From Chryseobacterium geocarposphaerae (GTDB lineage Bacteria > Bacteroidota > Bacteroidia > Flavobacteriales > Weeksellaceae), in the NCBI RefSeq assembly GCF_002797535.1, contig NZ_PGFD01000001.1:1240001-1304000 (forward strand): 64,000 nt of DNA, written 5' to 3'. Shown piece by piece: positions 35,439-44,717 of this stretch. Within the stretch, counting starts at the first letter, position 1, and every line of letters begins with the position of its first letter. A model generated the notes under the pieces. The model searched no databases. It was not told where the DNA came from and saw only the letters and a program-made list of their open reading frames with translations. Both the position numbers and the translations under genes were made by a program.

Positions 35439-37541
35439 TTATCTTGGGAACGCATTTGCCATTCCGCCGTCTACATTGATGATGTTTCCTGTACTCTTGT
35501 CTAAAATGGCAACACAGGCAAAAACTCCATTGGCAATATCTTCAGGAAGAATAATTTCGTTCAGTAAATTTCTTTTCGCATAAAATGCCGGTAATTCTTC
35601 AACTGAAATTCCGTTGGCTTTTGCCCTGCCTTCTGCCCAAGAACCTTCCCAGATTTTGCTTCCAACGATAACTCCGTCCGGATTTACAACGTTTACTCTG
35701 ATCTTATCAGTCGCCAATTCTGCCGCCAATAATCTTGTCATGTGTTGTTGCGCCGCTTTTGCCGTTCCGTATGCTACGTTATTGGGTCCTGCAACTAAAC
35801 CATTTTTACTTGCAATATTGACAATATCTCCTCCTAAACCTTGTTTTTTGATGATTTCAACACCATTTTTAATCATTAAAAACTGGCCTTTAACCAAAAC
35901 ATCTTCTAATAAATCCCAGTCCTTTGTTGTAGTATCTTCTAATGATTTAGAAATTGCCAAACCTGCGGAATGAATAATGATATCTACTCCACCGAAAGCT
36001 AAAACCGTTTCTTTGAAGGCGTTTGCGATTGCCTGTTCGTTCGTTACATCACACGGAACCCCTACAGCCTGATCTTTATTGTATTTCGCCGTTACAGAGT
36101 CTAAAACTTCCTGATTTAAATCTGTGAATACTACCACTGCACCTTCCTGAACCATTTTATCAGCAATTGCCTGCCCGATTCCGCCTCCGGCTCCGGTTAC
36201 GACAGCGACTTTTCTTGACAATGGTTTTTCTTTTGGCATTCTCTGAAGTTTTGCTTCTTCCAGCAGCCAATATTCGATATCGAAAGCTTCCTGTCTTGGC
36301 AAAGATGTGTATTCTGAAATTGCTTCAGCACCACGCATTACATTAATTGCATTTACATAAAATTCGCTTGCAACCCGCGTTGTCTGCTTATCTTTTGAGA
36401 AACTGAACATTCCCACTCCAGGATAAATGATGATCACCGGATTCGGATCACGCATTGCAGGACTATTCGGATGCTTGCAAGTTTCGTAATATTCTTTGTA
36501 TTCTTCTCTATATTGTTCGAAAAGCGGCGTCAGTTTATTTAAAACTGCAGCTGAATCTGTCAAATCTTCATTTGGGGAAAGGCTTAAGATCAACGGCTGG
36601 ATTTTCGTTCTTAAAAAATGATCAGGACATGAGGTTCCCAATGGAGCCAAACGATCCAAATCGTTGCTGTTAATAAATTCTAAAACGGTATCGCTGTCTG
36701 TAAAATGACCTACCATTCTATTTTCCGAAGAAGCTAAACCACGCAACAACGGCATGATCTGAGCCGCTTTGATCTTACGGTCAACCGGAGAAAGAGATTC
36801 TACTTTCTCACCACCGAAAACTTGGCCGTTTTCTTCGATTTTCTTAGCAATATACTCAGAAGCCATTTCAATAACTTCCAAGCTGTTGATATAGCATTCG
36901 TAAGAAGTATCTCCCCAGGTAAACAAACCGTGACTTCCTAAAACGATTCCTCTGATCCCCGGATTATCATTTAAACATTTTTCAAGTTGTAATCCTAAAT
37001 CGAAACCGGGACGTTGCCATGGAACCCATCCCATGGTATCTCCCCAGATTTCTTTTGTGATTTTTTCACTGTCTTTTGCTGCAGCTACTGCAATTAAAGC
37101 ATCCGGATGAAGATGATCAATATGTTTGAATGGAAGAAGCCCGTGAAGAGGTGTATCAATAGAAGGCGCTTTGCTGTCCAGATCGAAAATACAATGGTTG
37201 AATAGGCCTACCATTCTGTCTTCGTCTGCTAAGCCCCGATAAACATTTTTTAAGTTTCGTAGCCTTTCGGTATACAAACCTGCAATTCCTTTTCTCGTCA
37301 GAGTTCCTATGTCACCACCTGAACCCTTCACCCACATTACCTCAACATTTTCATTAGTTAGCGGATCTTTTTCTATGGTCTTGCAACTTGTATTTCCTCC
37401 TCCATAATTCGTGATTCTTAAATCAGCTCCCAGAATGTTTGAACGATATAAAAATAAAGCAACCTGATCATCTCCTAAAGCCGCCGCCTTATTTTCATCC
37501 CATAGATAGTCTACGTATTTGAATGTTTTTACTTTTTCCAT
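35439..37541 (-). CDS. rhaEW: Bifunctional L-rhamnulose-1-phosphate aldolase/L-lactaldehyde dehydrogenase
   Basis: The 700-aa fusion begins with a class II aldolase/adducin domain (about 25-420: 'ITNYGGGNTSCKT', 'VKGSGGDIGT', and 'HLHPDALIA', 'GSHGLFTWG' with the zinc His residues). A short-chain dehydrogenase domain follows from about 440 ('VAVVTGAGGGIG', 'HSAGLAIS', 'YGTAKAA' with Tyr/Lys at about 591/595, 'VDGGMANAF'). The RhaEW-type enzyme cleaves L-rhamnulose 1-phosphate to DHAP and L-lactaldehyde and oxidises the aldehyde to L-lactate with NAD. This agrees with the lactate oxidase two genes downstream of rhaI. The motif at 37600-37617 lies 58 nt upstream. Confidence 0.95.
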   Translation of the reverse strand: MEKVKTFKYVDYLWDENKAAALGDDQVALFLYRSNILGADLRITNYGGGNTSCKTIEKDPLTNENVEVMWVKGSGGDIGTLTRKGIAGLYTERLRNLKNVYRGLADEDRMVGLFNHCIFDLDSKAPSIDTPLHGLLPFKHIDHLHPDALIAVAAAKDSEKITKEIWGDTMGWVPWQRPGFDLGLQLEKCLNDNPGIRGIVLGSHGLFTWGDTSYECYINSLEVIEMASEYIAKKIEENGQVFGGEKVESLSPVDRKIKAAQIMPLLRGLASSENRMVGHFTDSDTVLEFINSNDLDRLAPLGTSCPDHFLRTKIQPLILSLSPNEDLTDSAAVLNKLTPLFEQYREEYKEYYETCKHPNSPAMRDPNPVIIIYPGVGMFSFSKDKQTTRVASEFYVNAINVMRGAEAISEYTSLPRQEAFDIEYWLLEEAKLQRMPKEKPLSRKVAVVTGAGGGIGQAIADKMVQEGAVVVFTDLNQEVLDSVTAKYNKDQAVGVPCDVTNEQAIANAFKETVLAFGGVDIIIHSAGLAISKSLEDTTTKDWDLLEDVLVKGQFLMIKNGVEIIKKQGLGGDIVNIASKNGLVAGPNNVAYGTAKAAQQHMTRLLAAELATDKIRVNVVNPDGVIVGSKIWEGSWAEGRAKANGISVEELPAFYAKRNLLNEIILPEDIANGVFACVAILDKSTGNIINVDGGMANAFPR

Positions 37542-37599
37542 TGTTTGTCTCTTATATTTCTAAATTATAATCCAAAAGTAGATGGTAATATTTGTTACA

Positions 37600-37617
37600 G
37601 CATCCCGTACTATACTG
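37600..37617 (-). promoter_or_regulatory. Candidate activator site upstream of the aldolase-dehydrogenase gene
   Basis: On the minus strand it reads CAGTATA-N3-CGGGATGC. The same spaced pair, CAGGATA-N3-CAGGATGC, occurs upstream of SusC (42975-42992), and a form with longer spacing upstream of the GH28 operon (58531-58556). GTTACAG adjoins two of the three sites. Confidence 0.5.
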
Positions 37618-37733
37618 GTAAATACTGATTTTAAAGATAAATTAACGTTTGATTTTTTTTAGCTTAATTTACTTTGTATCAATATTATTGGATTATTATG
37701 ATTCGTATTTTATGATTTGTTGATTTTTAAAAC

Positions 37734-37770
37734 TTAAACATTAAGAAAAATGAGTTTTCTTAATGTTTAA
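37734..37770. terminator. Perfect 16-bp palindrome after the SusD gene
   Basis: TTAAACATTAAGAAAA (37734-37749) and TTTTCTTAATGTTTAA (37755-37770) pair fully around a 5-nt loop. It lies 20 nt beyond the SusD stop and is probably the SusCD operon terminator. Confidence 0.75.
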
Positions 37771-37790
37771 ATTTTCTATGTGGGTATTGA

Positions 37791-39869
37791 TTAATATCCA
37801 GGAAGCTGGGTCAGATTGGGATTATCAACCAAAGGATGACCTGCAGAGGCTGCTGCGAAAGGAAGCAATTCTGTTTTGTTTTGTACAAATCCATAGAAAA
37901 GACCGTCTCCTCCACCTTCGATCCAGTTTGGATAGGTTCCTCCGTTTTCGGCTGAGCCTGTTGGTTTGGTATAAATGATATTTCCTATCTGGAGCTGTCC
38001 TGCAGAACCACCTATAAAGCCGGCTGTTTTTTTAGCGTTGGTATTAAATGTACTGTTATAAGCTTGAAACATATTGGTAGGATACCATTTGTCATTTATT
38101 GTTGTAGTTTGTCCATGTGCTGTTACAATAGCTCTTAATGCAGCCTGATAAGCATCAAAACCTGTAGAACTTGTCGGAACATTTGTAATTGTTGCAATTT
38201 CTGAAGGACTTGTAATATCAATATATTTTAAAGCTAAAAATGGATCCCCATACACTTGCGCGTTCTTTTCAAGTTTATACAAACGGTAAACGGGAGTACT
38301 GGCATATGGTCCTGTTTTATTTGATAAGTTTTTCATTGCCTGTTTTGTGGCTTCAATTTCACTTGCCAAACGATTCATTCTTATTAAATCTGTACGAAGA
38401 TTAAATTCTCCTGCAAATTCCCATTTACGCTCCTGAACAATTGCATTTTCAAATGCCTGCTGACCGCTTGGTATAGGCAGTGAACCTATTCCCGCACGAG
38501 TTCTCACTTGTTGTAAAGCAGCAGTTCCTGCCGCAGTAGGTCCTCCATTTAAGTAATTCTGTGTTTCTGCATACATCAATAAAACATCTGCATATCTTAG
38601 AATAGGAATATTCAGATTACGTGCATCTGCCGCCTGAGGTGCCACACACCATCCCATTCTGAATTTACCTGCCATGATGCAGGAGAATGTAGTTCCTGCA
38701 TTTACCCAGGTATCACTTGCTGTACCGTTGTTTAGGAAGTATATACTGTATGAGGTACAAGACACATCCCTTCTCGTATCTCCCTGATTAAAAGACAAAT
38801 AATAACTAGGAAGTACAAATTGCAATGCTTTTCTGGAACCGTAGGTTCCTCCACGAGAGCCCTCATTAGCATATACTCCAAAAGCTGAATTGGTGTTAGC
38901 TCCGTACTCAGCGATTTGCCACATGATCTCTGGATTAGTTACTGAAAATTTTCTCTGGCAGAAATTGAACCATAATGCCTCGAAGCCACTTTTACCACTT
39001 TGGGCCTGAACTAAAGAATTTGTTCCGCCGTTAATAATAGCTGCACAGGCATTATCTGCAATCTGATACAGCTGCTGAACTCTATTATTATCGCTACGAC
39101 GAGACATCATTGCACCACTTCCTGTATTAAGATCCCAACGAAGAGAATATCCTGCTGCATATAAGGCAATTCTTGCCAATAAAGCATTAACAGATTGTTT
39201 AGTTAAACGTTCTGTAGTAGAATACCCGCTTTGTGCAAAACTTGGCATTACCGCCACAGCTTCCTGGAGATCACCAATAATGCGATCGTAAATTTCATCG
39301 CGTGAAGAGCGTTTAGGGTATAGTGTACTTGGATCATTCGGATCCATCTCATCCAAAGGTTTAAAAACCGAAGGAACATCTCCGTAAACACGGATTAAGT
39401 TATAATAACAAAATGCACGAATCGCTTTAACTTCTGCTAATAAAGCATCACGTTTTGTACTTGCTTCCATTTTGCTCAATCCGCTCACGGCAATATTGGT
39501 TCTTTCAATAACGGCGTACATTGCAGAATAAACTCCTGTTACTGTATTGGGAGTGTAGGCATCAAATTGGTAATTGCAAATATTATATTTTGAATTGTTT
39601 GTAGAACCGTCTTCAGAAGAGTGAATAACTGTGTCTCCGGCTCCCAGCTGATAATACATTTCTGTTGGAACCAAACCTCTGTAGCAGCCTAATACAAACA
39701 TTTCTGCCGTATCTATATTATTAAATACCGATTCCGTATCTAAAGAATTATAAGCAGGCTGATCCAGAAAATCATTGCTGCATGAATTCATCAATAAAAC
39801 CCCAACAAAAACCGAGGGAAATATGATTATTTTTTTTAAAAATCCGGGAGAATTATATATTTTTTTCAT
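37791..39869 (-). CDS. SusD/RagB-family outer-membrane lipoprotein
   Basis: The 692-aa lipoprotein has lipobox 'LMNSC' with Cys30, then 'SNDFLDQPAYNSLDTESVF', typical of SusD N-termini. A TPR-rich body ('AMYAVIERTNIAVSGL', 'LLAEVKAIRAFCYYNLIRVYGDVP', 'DEIYDRIIGDLQEA') and the C-terminal 'IPILRYADVLLMYAETQNYLNGG' and 'QERKWEFAGEFNLRTDLIRMNRL' match the family. It is a surface lipoprotein that binds glycan and forms a complex with SusC. It is encoded 18 nt after SusC in the same operon. The likely ligand is a rhamnogalacturonan oligosaccharide, by context. Confidence 0.95.
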   Translation of the reverse strand: MKKIYNSPGFLKKIIIFPSVFVGVLLMNSCSNDFLDQPAYNSLDTESVFNNIDTAEMFVLGCYRGLVPTEMYYQLGAGDTVIHSSEDGSTNNSKYNICNYQFDAYTPNTVTGVYSAMYAVIERTNIAVSGLSKMEASTKRDALLAEVKAIRAFCYYNLIRVYGDVPSVFKPLDEMDPNDPSTLYPKRSSRDEIYDRIIGDLQEAVAVMPSFAQSGYSTTERLTKQSVNALLARIALYAAGYSLRWDLNTGSGAMMSRRSDNNRVQQLYQIADNACAAIINGGTNSLVQAQSGKSGFEALWFNFCQRKFSVTNPEIMWQIAEYGANTNSAFGVYANEGSRGGTYGSRKALQFVLPSYYLSFNQGDTRRDVSCTSYSIYFLNNGTASDTWVNAGTTFSCIMAGKFRMGWCVAPQAADARNLNIPILRYADVLLMYAETQNYLNGGPTAAGTAALQQVRTRAGIGSLPIPSGQQAFENAIVQERKWEFAGEFNLRTDLIRMNRLASEIEATKQAMKNLSNKTGPYASTPVYRLYKLEKNAQVYGDPFLALKYIDITSPSEIATITNVPTSSTGFDAYQAALRAIVTAHGQTTTINDKWYPTNMFQAYNSTFNTNAKKTAGFIGGSAGQLQIGNIIYTKPTGSAENGGTYPNWIEGGGDGLFYGFVQNKTELLPFAAASAGHPLVDNPNLTQLPGY

Positions 39870-39887
39870 GATTTAAATATTAACATA

Positions 39888-42800
39888 TTAGAAAGTTAAA
39901 TTAAGCCCAAGAACATAGCTTCTTGAACGTGGATAAGTAGAACTGTCATATCCAGGGGTAACTGTCACACCACTCGCTGCAGAAACTTCAGGATCATAGC
40001 CTGAATATCCTGTAATGGTTGCTACGTTATTAACTGTAAAATAAATACGGGCGTTGGTTAACATTACTTTGCTCAAAAAATCTTTAGGGAAAGAATATCC
40101 TAATGTGATCTGAGCAATTCTCAAATATGAGCCCTCTTCTACATAATATGATGAAGGATAAGCGATATTCGCTGTATTGGTATTGCTTAAACTCCAGAGT
40201 CTGGAACCTTCATCGGGATTAAGTTCTTTTAATCTCACCAAGTTTGTTGTTGCCAATCCTGTATTCGGATCAATTAAATGATAGTAATTGTTTCCGAATT
40301 CTGAAGGAACATTCTGGAACATGGCATAAGGGCTTAAACTTTGTTTTGTAGCATTATAAATATCATTCCCAACGCTGAATTTCATAAATATCCCCAGGTC
40401 AAAACCTTTGTAGGAGAAGTTATTGCTTATTCCTCCGATAAAATCAGGGGTACCATTTCCGATTTTCTGCATTTTTCTTGTAAACTGATCTCCAGCCGCA
40501 TTATCTGCTGCAAACTTCATATCACCTGGCTTTGGAGTTCCGGAAGAAGGCTTTACAACCCCCGGCTTTAAGGTTAATGATCCATCAGCATTCTGTATAA
40601 AATCATCAGTAGTATAAATTCCCTGGTAAACGTAGCCGTACATATCTCCTAGCTCCTGCCCAACAGTTGCATAATAAGTTACCATCCCTGTTCTGCTGCC
40701 TCCAACACTGAATGTTTTATTCAATTGCCCGTCTTCAAGAGAAAGCACACGTGATTTATTGAAAGAAATATTTAGATCTGTTGTCCATCTGAAACTTTCT
40801 GATTTTAAGTTCACCGTATTTAACGTAAATTCCATCCCTCTGTTTCTCATGGAGCCGATATTTTGATATTGCCTTGAGTATCCTGTAGAAACCGGAAGTA
40901 AACTTTCTAGCAACATTTTGTTGACGTTATTATTGTACCATTCGGATGTTAATTTAATTCTATTGTTGAAAAACGCAAGATCTACTCCAATATTCGTTGT
41001 TCTCAGCTCTTCCCATTGCAGAGTAGGATTTCCCCAGTTTGTACTTGTAACATAAGCCGGATATCCCTGAGTATTATTTATCGGATAATCTGTCAGTAAA
41101 ACATTGGTTCTCCATAAATTATTGGAAACCCCATTATTTCCCGTTACCCCGTATTCGATTCTTAATTTAAAATCATTGATAATATTATTGATTTTATGAT
41201 CCTGCCAGAAGCTTTCCTGAGAAACGCGCCATGCTCCCGCTACGGAAGGAAAATATCCCCAACGAACATCTCTAGCAAATTTTGAAGAACCATCGGCACG
41301 TATTGTTCCTGTAATTAAGTAACGGTTGTCATAGCTATAATTTACACGTCCGAAATATGAAAGTAAGCTATTGCTTGATCTGTCTGTATTTTTATCCGAG
41401 ACCGTTGCATTTGAAATATCATCCAATCCAAAGTTAGGATAAGGGAATTTAATCAGTCTCATGCTGCTTCCTTCAGATTCTTCATACCATATTTCATTTC
41501 CAATTAAAGCATTTACTTTATGTTTTTCGCCAAAAGTTTTATTATAATTTAAAGTATTGGTGATCTGATAACGGAATGACTCTGCATTGGAAATGCTTCC
41601 GTTAATTCCTGTATTTACAGGATCCGTAAGGTAGGCACGGGAATTTCGGTCTGAAAACGAAGTTGATTTACTGTTTGTCCAGCTATATTGCCCTGCAGTT
41701 CTCCATGTGAAGTTTTTCAAGAAGTCAAATTCAATACCTGCATTAGCGACGAAAGTTCTGGTACGTTTGTTAGAAGTTGATGCCTGGGTTTCAATATATG
41801 GATTTTCTGTATCAAATCCAGAATCTAAAGATGAAAAATCAGGAAAAGTCTGAATGTTGAATAGCTGGTCCGTTGTAAACAATGTTCCTCCGTTAATAGG
41901 CTGAAGAAGAATTTTTTTCATTCCTGAATAGGCCCCTCCTCCATTCAAAGAATTATTCGTAAACATAGTATTGAAATCTACTCTTACTCCTTTATACAGT
42001 TCGGAATTGATGTTGGCCCGAAGTGAGTTTCTTGTTTCACTGAAATTTTGAAGCAAACCATCCTGCTTATTATAATTATAACTGATGAATGCTTGTGTTT
42101 TATCATTTCCTGCAGAAACATTTACATTGTGGCTTTGAGTTACTCCTGTTCCTCCCAACATCTTATCCTGCCAGTCTACTGCTGCTGCAGATCCGTAACG
42201 ATTGGCAATTCTCTGGAATGCTCCGGAATAGAATCCCGGTGTATCTGTTCCTAAACCATTATCAAAAACATTACTCCATTGTGATGCTTTTGACTGAAGC
42301 TGCGCCAATTCGTACTGATATTTCACATATTGCTCCGGATTGGAAACCATATCAAGCTTTTTCGAAAGCATATCAAAGGACATAAACGTATTGTAGTTAA
42401 TCACCGTTCTTCCTTTTTTACCGTTCTTGGTTTTAATCACAATAATCCCGTTAGAACCACGCGCTCCGTAAATTGCAATTGCAGAAGCTCCTTTCAAAAT
42501 GTCAATACTTTCAATATCATTTGGATTAATAACATTTAATGCATTATCTAACTGAAAACCGTCAACAATATAAAGCGGATCCGAACTTTGCGTAATTGAA
42601 GAACCTCCTCTTACTGTAACGTTGGCACCTGCTCCCGGAGCTCCACCCGCTGTCACAATATTCAAACCGGCAGCTCTTCCCTGTAATGCCTGTAAAGCAT
42701 TCATAGCCGGCGTAGCTGCTAAATCTTTTGCTGAAACTGAAGATACTGATCCTGTTAAGTCTGATTTCTTCACTTTACCATAACCGATCACCACAACTTC

Positions 42801-42929
42801 TTCAATATCTTTAGTCTTGTTTTTTACAGTGTCATTTACTGTCTTTTGTCCGAATACAAAGCCAGATGCCAGCAAAAATAGCGGTGCAATAAGCGGCTTA
42901 AAATTCTTCTGTTTGATTTTAATAGACAT
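39888..42929 (-). CDS. SusC/RagA-family TonB-dependent outer-membrane transporter
   Basis: The 1013-aa protein has a signal peptide (about 1-28, ending VFGQ), a short linker with 'KDIEEVVVIGYGKVKKSDLTGSV' (TonB-box/SusC start), a plug domain ('LQALQGRAAGLNIV', 'VTVRGGSSIT', 'IESIDILKGASAIAIYGARGSNGIIVI', about 65-170), and a long beta-barrel ending in an aromatic Phe ('LGLNLTF'). The usual N-terminal carboxypeptidase-D-like domain before the plug is absent, so this is the short SusC form. It imports oligosaccharides captured by SusD across the outer membrane, energised by TonB. The candidate regulatory site is 46 nt upstream. Confidence 0.96.
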   Translation of the reverse strand: MSIKIKQKNFKPLIAPLFLLASGFVFGQKTVNDTVKNKTKDIEEVVVIGYGKVKKSDLTGSVSSVSAKDLAATPAMNALQALQGRAAGLNIVTAGGAPGAGANVTVRGGSSITQSSDPLYIVDGFQLDNALNVINPNDIESIDILKGASAIAIYGARGSNGIIVIKTKNGKKGRTVINYNTFMSFDMLSKKLDMVSNPEQYVKYQYELAQLQSKASQWSNVFDNGLGTDTPGFYSGAFQRIANRYGSAAAVDWQDKMLGGTGVTQSHNVNVSAGNDKTQAFISYNYNKQDGLLQNFSETRNSLRANINSELYKGVRVDFNTMFTNNSLNGGGAYSGMKKILLQPINGGTLFTTDQLFNIQTFPDFSSLDSGFDTENPYIETQASTSNKRTRTFVANAGIEFDFLKNFTWRTAGQYSWTNSKSTSFSDRNSRAYLTDPVNTGINGSISNAESFRYQITNTLNYNKTFGEKHKVNALIGNEIWYEESEGSSMRLIKFPYPNFGLDDISNATVSDKNTDRSSNSLLSYFGRVNYSYDNRYLITGTIRADGSSKFARDVRWGYFPSVAGAWRVSQESFWQDHKINNIINDFKLRIEYGVTGNNGVSNNLWRTNVLLTDYPINNTQGYPAYVTSTNWGNPTLQWEELRTTNIGVDLAFFNNRIKLTSEWYNNNVNKMLLESLLPVSTGYSRQYQNIGSMRNRGMEFTLNTVNLKSESFRWTTDLNISFNKSRVLSLEDGQLNKTFSVGGSRTGMVTYYATVGQELGDMYGYVYQGIYTTDDFIQNADGSLTLKPGVVKPSSGTPKPGDMKFAADNAAGDQFTRKMQKIGNGTPDFIGGISNNFSYKGFDLGIFMKFSVGNDIYNATKQSLSPYAMFQNVPSEFGNNYYHLIDPNTGLATTNLVRLKELNPDEGSRLWSLSNTNTANIAYPSSYYVEEGSYLRIAQITLGYSFPKDFLSKVMLTNARIYFTVNNVATITGYSGYDPEVSAASGVTVTPGYDSSTYPRSRSYVLGLNLTF

Positions 42930-42974
42930 ATATCAATTTTTATCTTACCAAAATACATCGTTACAGAAATTCCG

Positions 42975-42992
42975 GCATCCTGCCATATCCTG
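42975..42992 (-). promoter_or_regulatory. Candidate activator site upstream of SusC
   Basis: On the minus strand it reads CAGGATA-N3-CAGGATGC, a direct repeat of CAGGAT. It matches the spaced motif at 37600-37617. The rest of the 42930-43246 gap is AT-rich, with the terminator at 43157-43180. Confidence 0.55.
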
Positions 42993-43156
42993 CATCAAAA
43001 TATTCATATTTCAACTCAAATAAATAAGAAAATCGCAAACATTAATCACAAATATTAAAAATTTAATCACATTAAATTGAATTAAATTCAAAATTCGCAA
43101 GAAATAGTATTACCAAAAACTGTAGTACTCCCCCGAAAAGTTATTCCTTACATAAA

Positions 43157-43180
43157 AAGGTACTGAAAAATCAGTACCTT
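43157..43180 (-). terminator. Terminator of rhaT
   Basis: AAGGTACTGA pairs perfectly with TCAGTACCTT around four A. On the minus strand TTT follows the stem. It lies about 65 nt after the rhaT stop. Confidence 0.8.
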
Positions 43181-43246
43181 AAAAGAGTTATCAACTAACC
43201 CAGAAACTATATGAATAATAAAAAGTATATTAAATTTACCAGCCAT

Positions 43247-44335
43247 CTATCGCAAAGAATTCCCGTATCCTACAATTAAGATAGAAATAAACATTACAAT
43301 CATCCCCATAACAATGGTAGAAATCGTTTTTTTGGAAACGCCTTTCCATTCTTTAATGATGATGCCCCATAGATTAGCGATCAAGATGATAAATGCCATA
43401 TGTAAAATCCATGAACTCGGACCATTCCCCATTTTACTTTCTCCCATACCATAAAAGAAAAACTGTAGAAACCACATCGTTCCTGCCAATGCACAAAAGA
43501 TAATATTTGCTAAAACAGGTACATTTTTTTTCTTATAATCAGTATACGATTTATTTTTAAATGAAAGATAAAGACAGCCAATCAGGTTAGTTGCCATTCC
43601 TCCCCAAAGCACTACAACATAGGTTACATTATTCTGAAAAAGGAATTCTCCCTGTCCCGGATTTGCAGCTTTCCACAGATCGTTAGCAATAATTGCCATT
43701 GGTTTTCCGGCTTCCAGACCAAAATTAAAACAGGCACTTAAAATTCCTGAAATAATGGAAACTAATAAACCTAGTCCGAATTTATATTCTGTTTTTACTT
43801 CTGTTCCGTGAGGATCTAAAGAATCGGTTTGCAATTCCTTTTCCTTCATCATTCCGGCTTTTCCACTGATAATAATACCTACTACGCAGACCAGAAGCCC
43901 CAGTAAAACAAATTGTCCCCATCTATTGGAAAACATTAAGCCTATATTATCTTTTCCCGATTGTGGAGAAAATTCATAATAAATAGAAGGAACCAATGAC
44001 CCGAAAATCATACATAGCCCCAAAATAATGCTGCTTCCTAATGCAACGCCTAAATATCGGACACCTAAACCATAAGTAAAACCTCCGATCCCCCACAAAG
44101 CACCGAACAGAAACGTTAATCCCAATATTGATGAGCTTTCATTCTGGATGATCTCCCAAAAATTCGGTATCGTCATAAAAGCAGCCAGTGGTGGTACAAT
44201 AATCCAGGAGAATATTCCTCCTATCAGCCAGTACGTTTCCCAAGACCAACCTTTTACTTTTTTATAGGGCAGATAAAAACTCCCTGACGAAAACCCTCCT
44301 AAAAAATGGAAAAAAACTCCTAATAATGCGTTCAT
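43247..44335 (-). CDS. rhaT: L-rhamnose/proton symporter RhaT
   Basis: The 362-aa polytopic membrane protein has about ten hydrophobic helices. The N-terminus 'GVFFHFLGGFSSGSFYLPYKKVKGWSWETYWLIGG' is very characteristic of RhaT, as are 'WGIGGFTYGLGVRYLGVALGSSIILG' and 'MWFLQFFFYGMGESKMG' later on. RhaT brings L-rhamnose across the inner membrane with a proton (or Na+). It is transcribed alone behind an AATCGATT operator 39 nt from its start and supplies RhaI. Confidence 0.95.
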   Translation of the reverse strand: MNALLGVFFHFLGGFSSGSFYLPYKKVKGWSWETYWLIGGIFSWIIVPPLAAFMTIPNFWEIIQNESSSILGLTFLFGALWGIGGFTYGLGVRYLGVALGSSIILGLCMIFGSLVPSIYYEFSPQSGKDNIGLMFSNRWGQFVLLGLLVCVVGIIISGKAGMMKEKELQTDSLDPHGTEVKTEYKFGLGLLVSIISGILSACFNFGLEAGKPMAIIANDLWKAANPGQGEFLFQNNVTYVVVLWGGMATNLIGCLYLSFKNKSYTDYKKKNVPVLANIIFCALAGTMWFLQFFFYGMGESKMGNGPSSWILHMAFIILIANLWGIIIKEWKGVSKKTISTIVMGMIVMFISILIVGYGNSLR

Positions 44336-44373
44336 ACTTTTATCTTATGATTGAATTTGAAAATTAATACTAT

Positions 44374-44388
44374 GGAATCGATTGCGCA
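44374..44388 (-). promoter_or_regulatory. Candidate operator upstream of rhaT, TGCGCAATCGATTCC on minus strand
   Basis: It shares GCAATCGATT with 21400 and 30129 and sits 39 nt from the rhaT ATG. The remaining 44336-44717 gap is AT-rich, with the terminator at 44652-44703. Confidence 0.6.
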
Positions 44389-44651
44389 TCTTGTAGTGTC
44401 ATGCACCTGATTTTATTATTTTTCTTTTCGGTAATAAAACTAAGATTTTTTATCAATTCTGTTATATTAATTGAAAAAGGCCGTTTTAGAGTTCCTAAAC
44501 CTTATTTAATATAAAGGTTTTCAATACGATAGCTCATTAACTAAATGAATAAGGAGTGAATAGTTTCACTCTTTTAAGCAAAAATTTCCCAAGATACTTT
44601 TACCATTTTCATATCTGAAATGATAAAATTGGAGTTGAGAATATTACTTAT

Positions 44652-44703
44652 AAAAAAATAAGGGCTTAACTAAATTTCTTCTATTTTAATTAACCCCTTA
44701 TTA
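44652..44703 (-). terminator. Terminator of the PL11-CE12-GH105 operon
   Basis: AATAAGGGCTTAA and TTAACCCCTTATT form a stem (one mismatch) around a roughly 20-nt loop, followed on the minus strand by a run of seven T. It lies 15 nt after the GH105 stop. Confidence 0.8.
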
Positions 44704-44717
44704 ATCACATAATTCTA

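Noticed and set aside
37763..37978. Plus-strand 71-codon frame at the SusD 3' end
   Set aside because: It overlaps the SusD coding sequence antisense and starts within the terminator palindrome.
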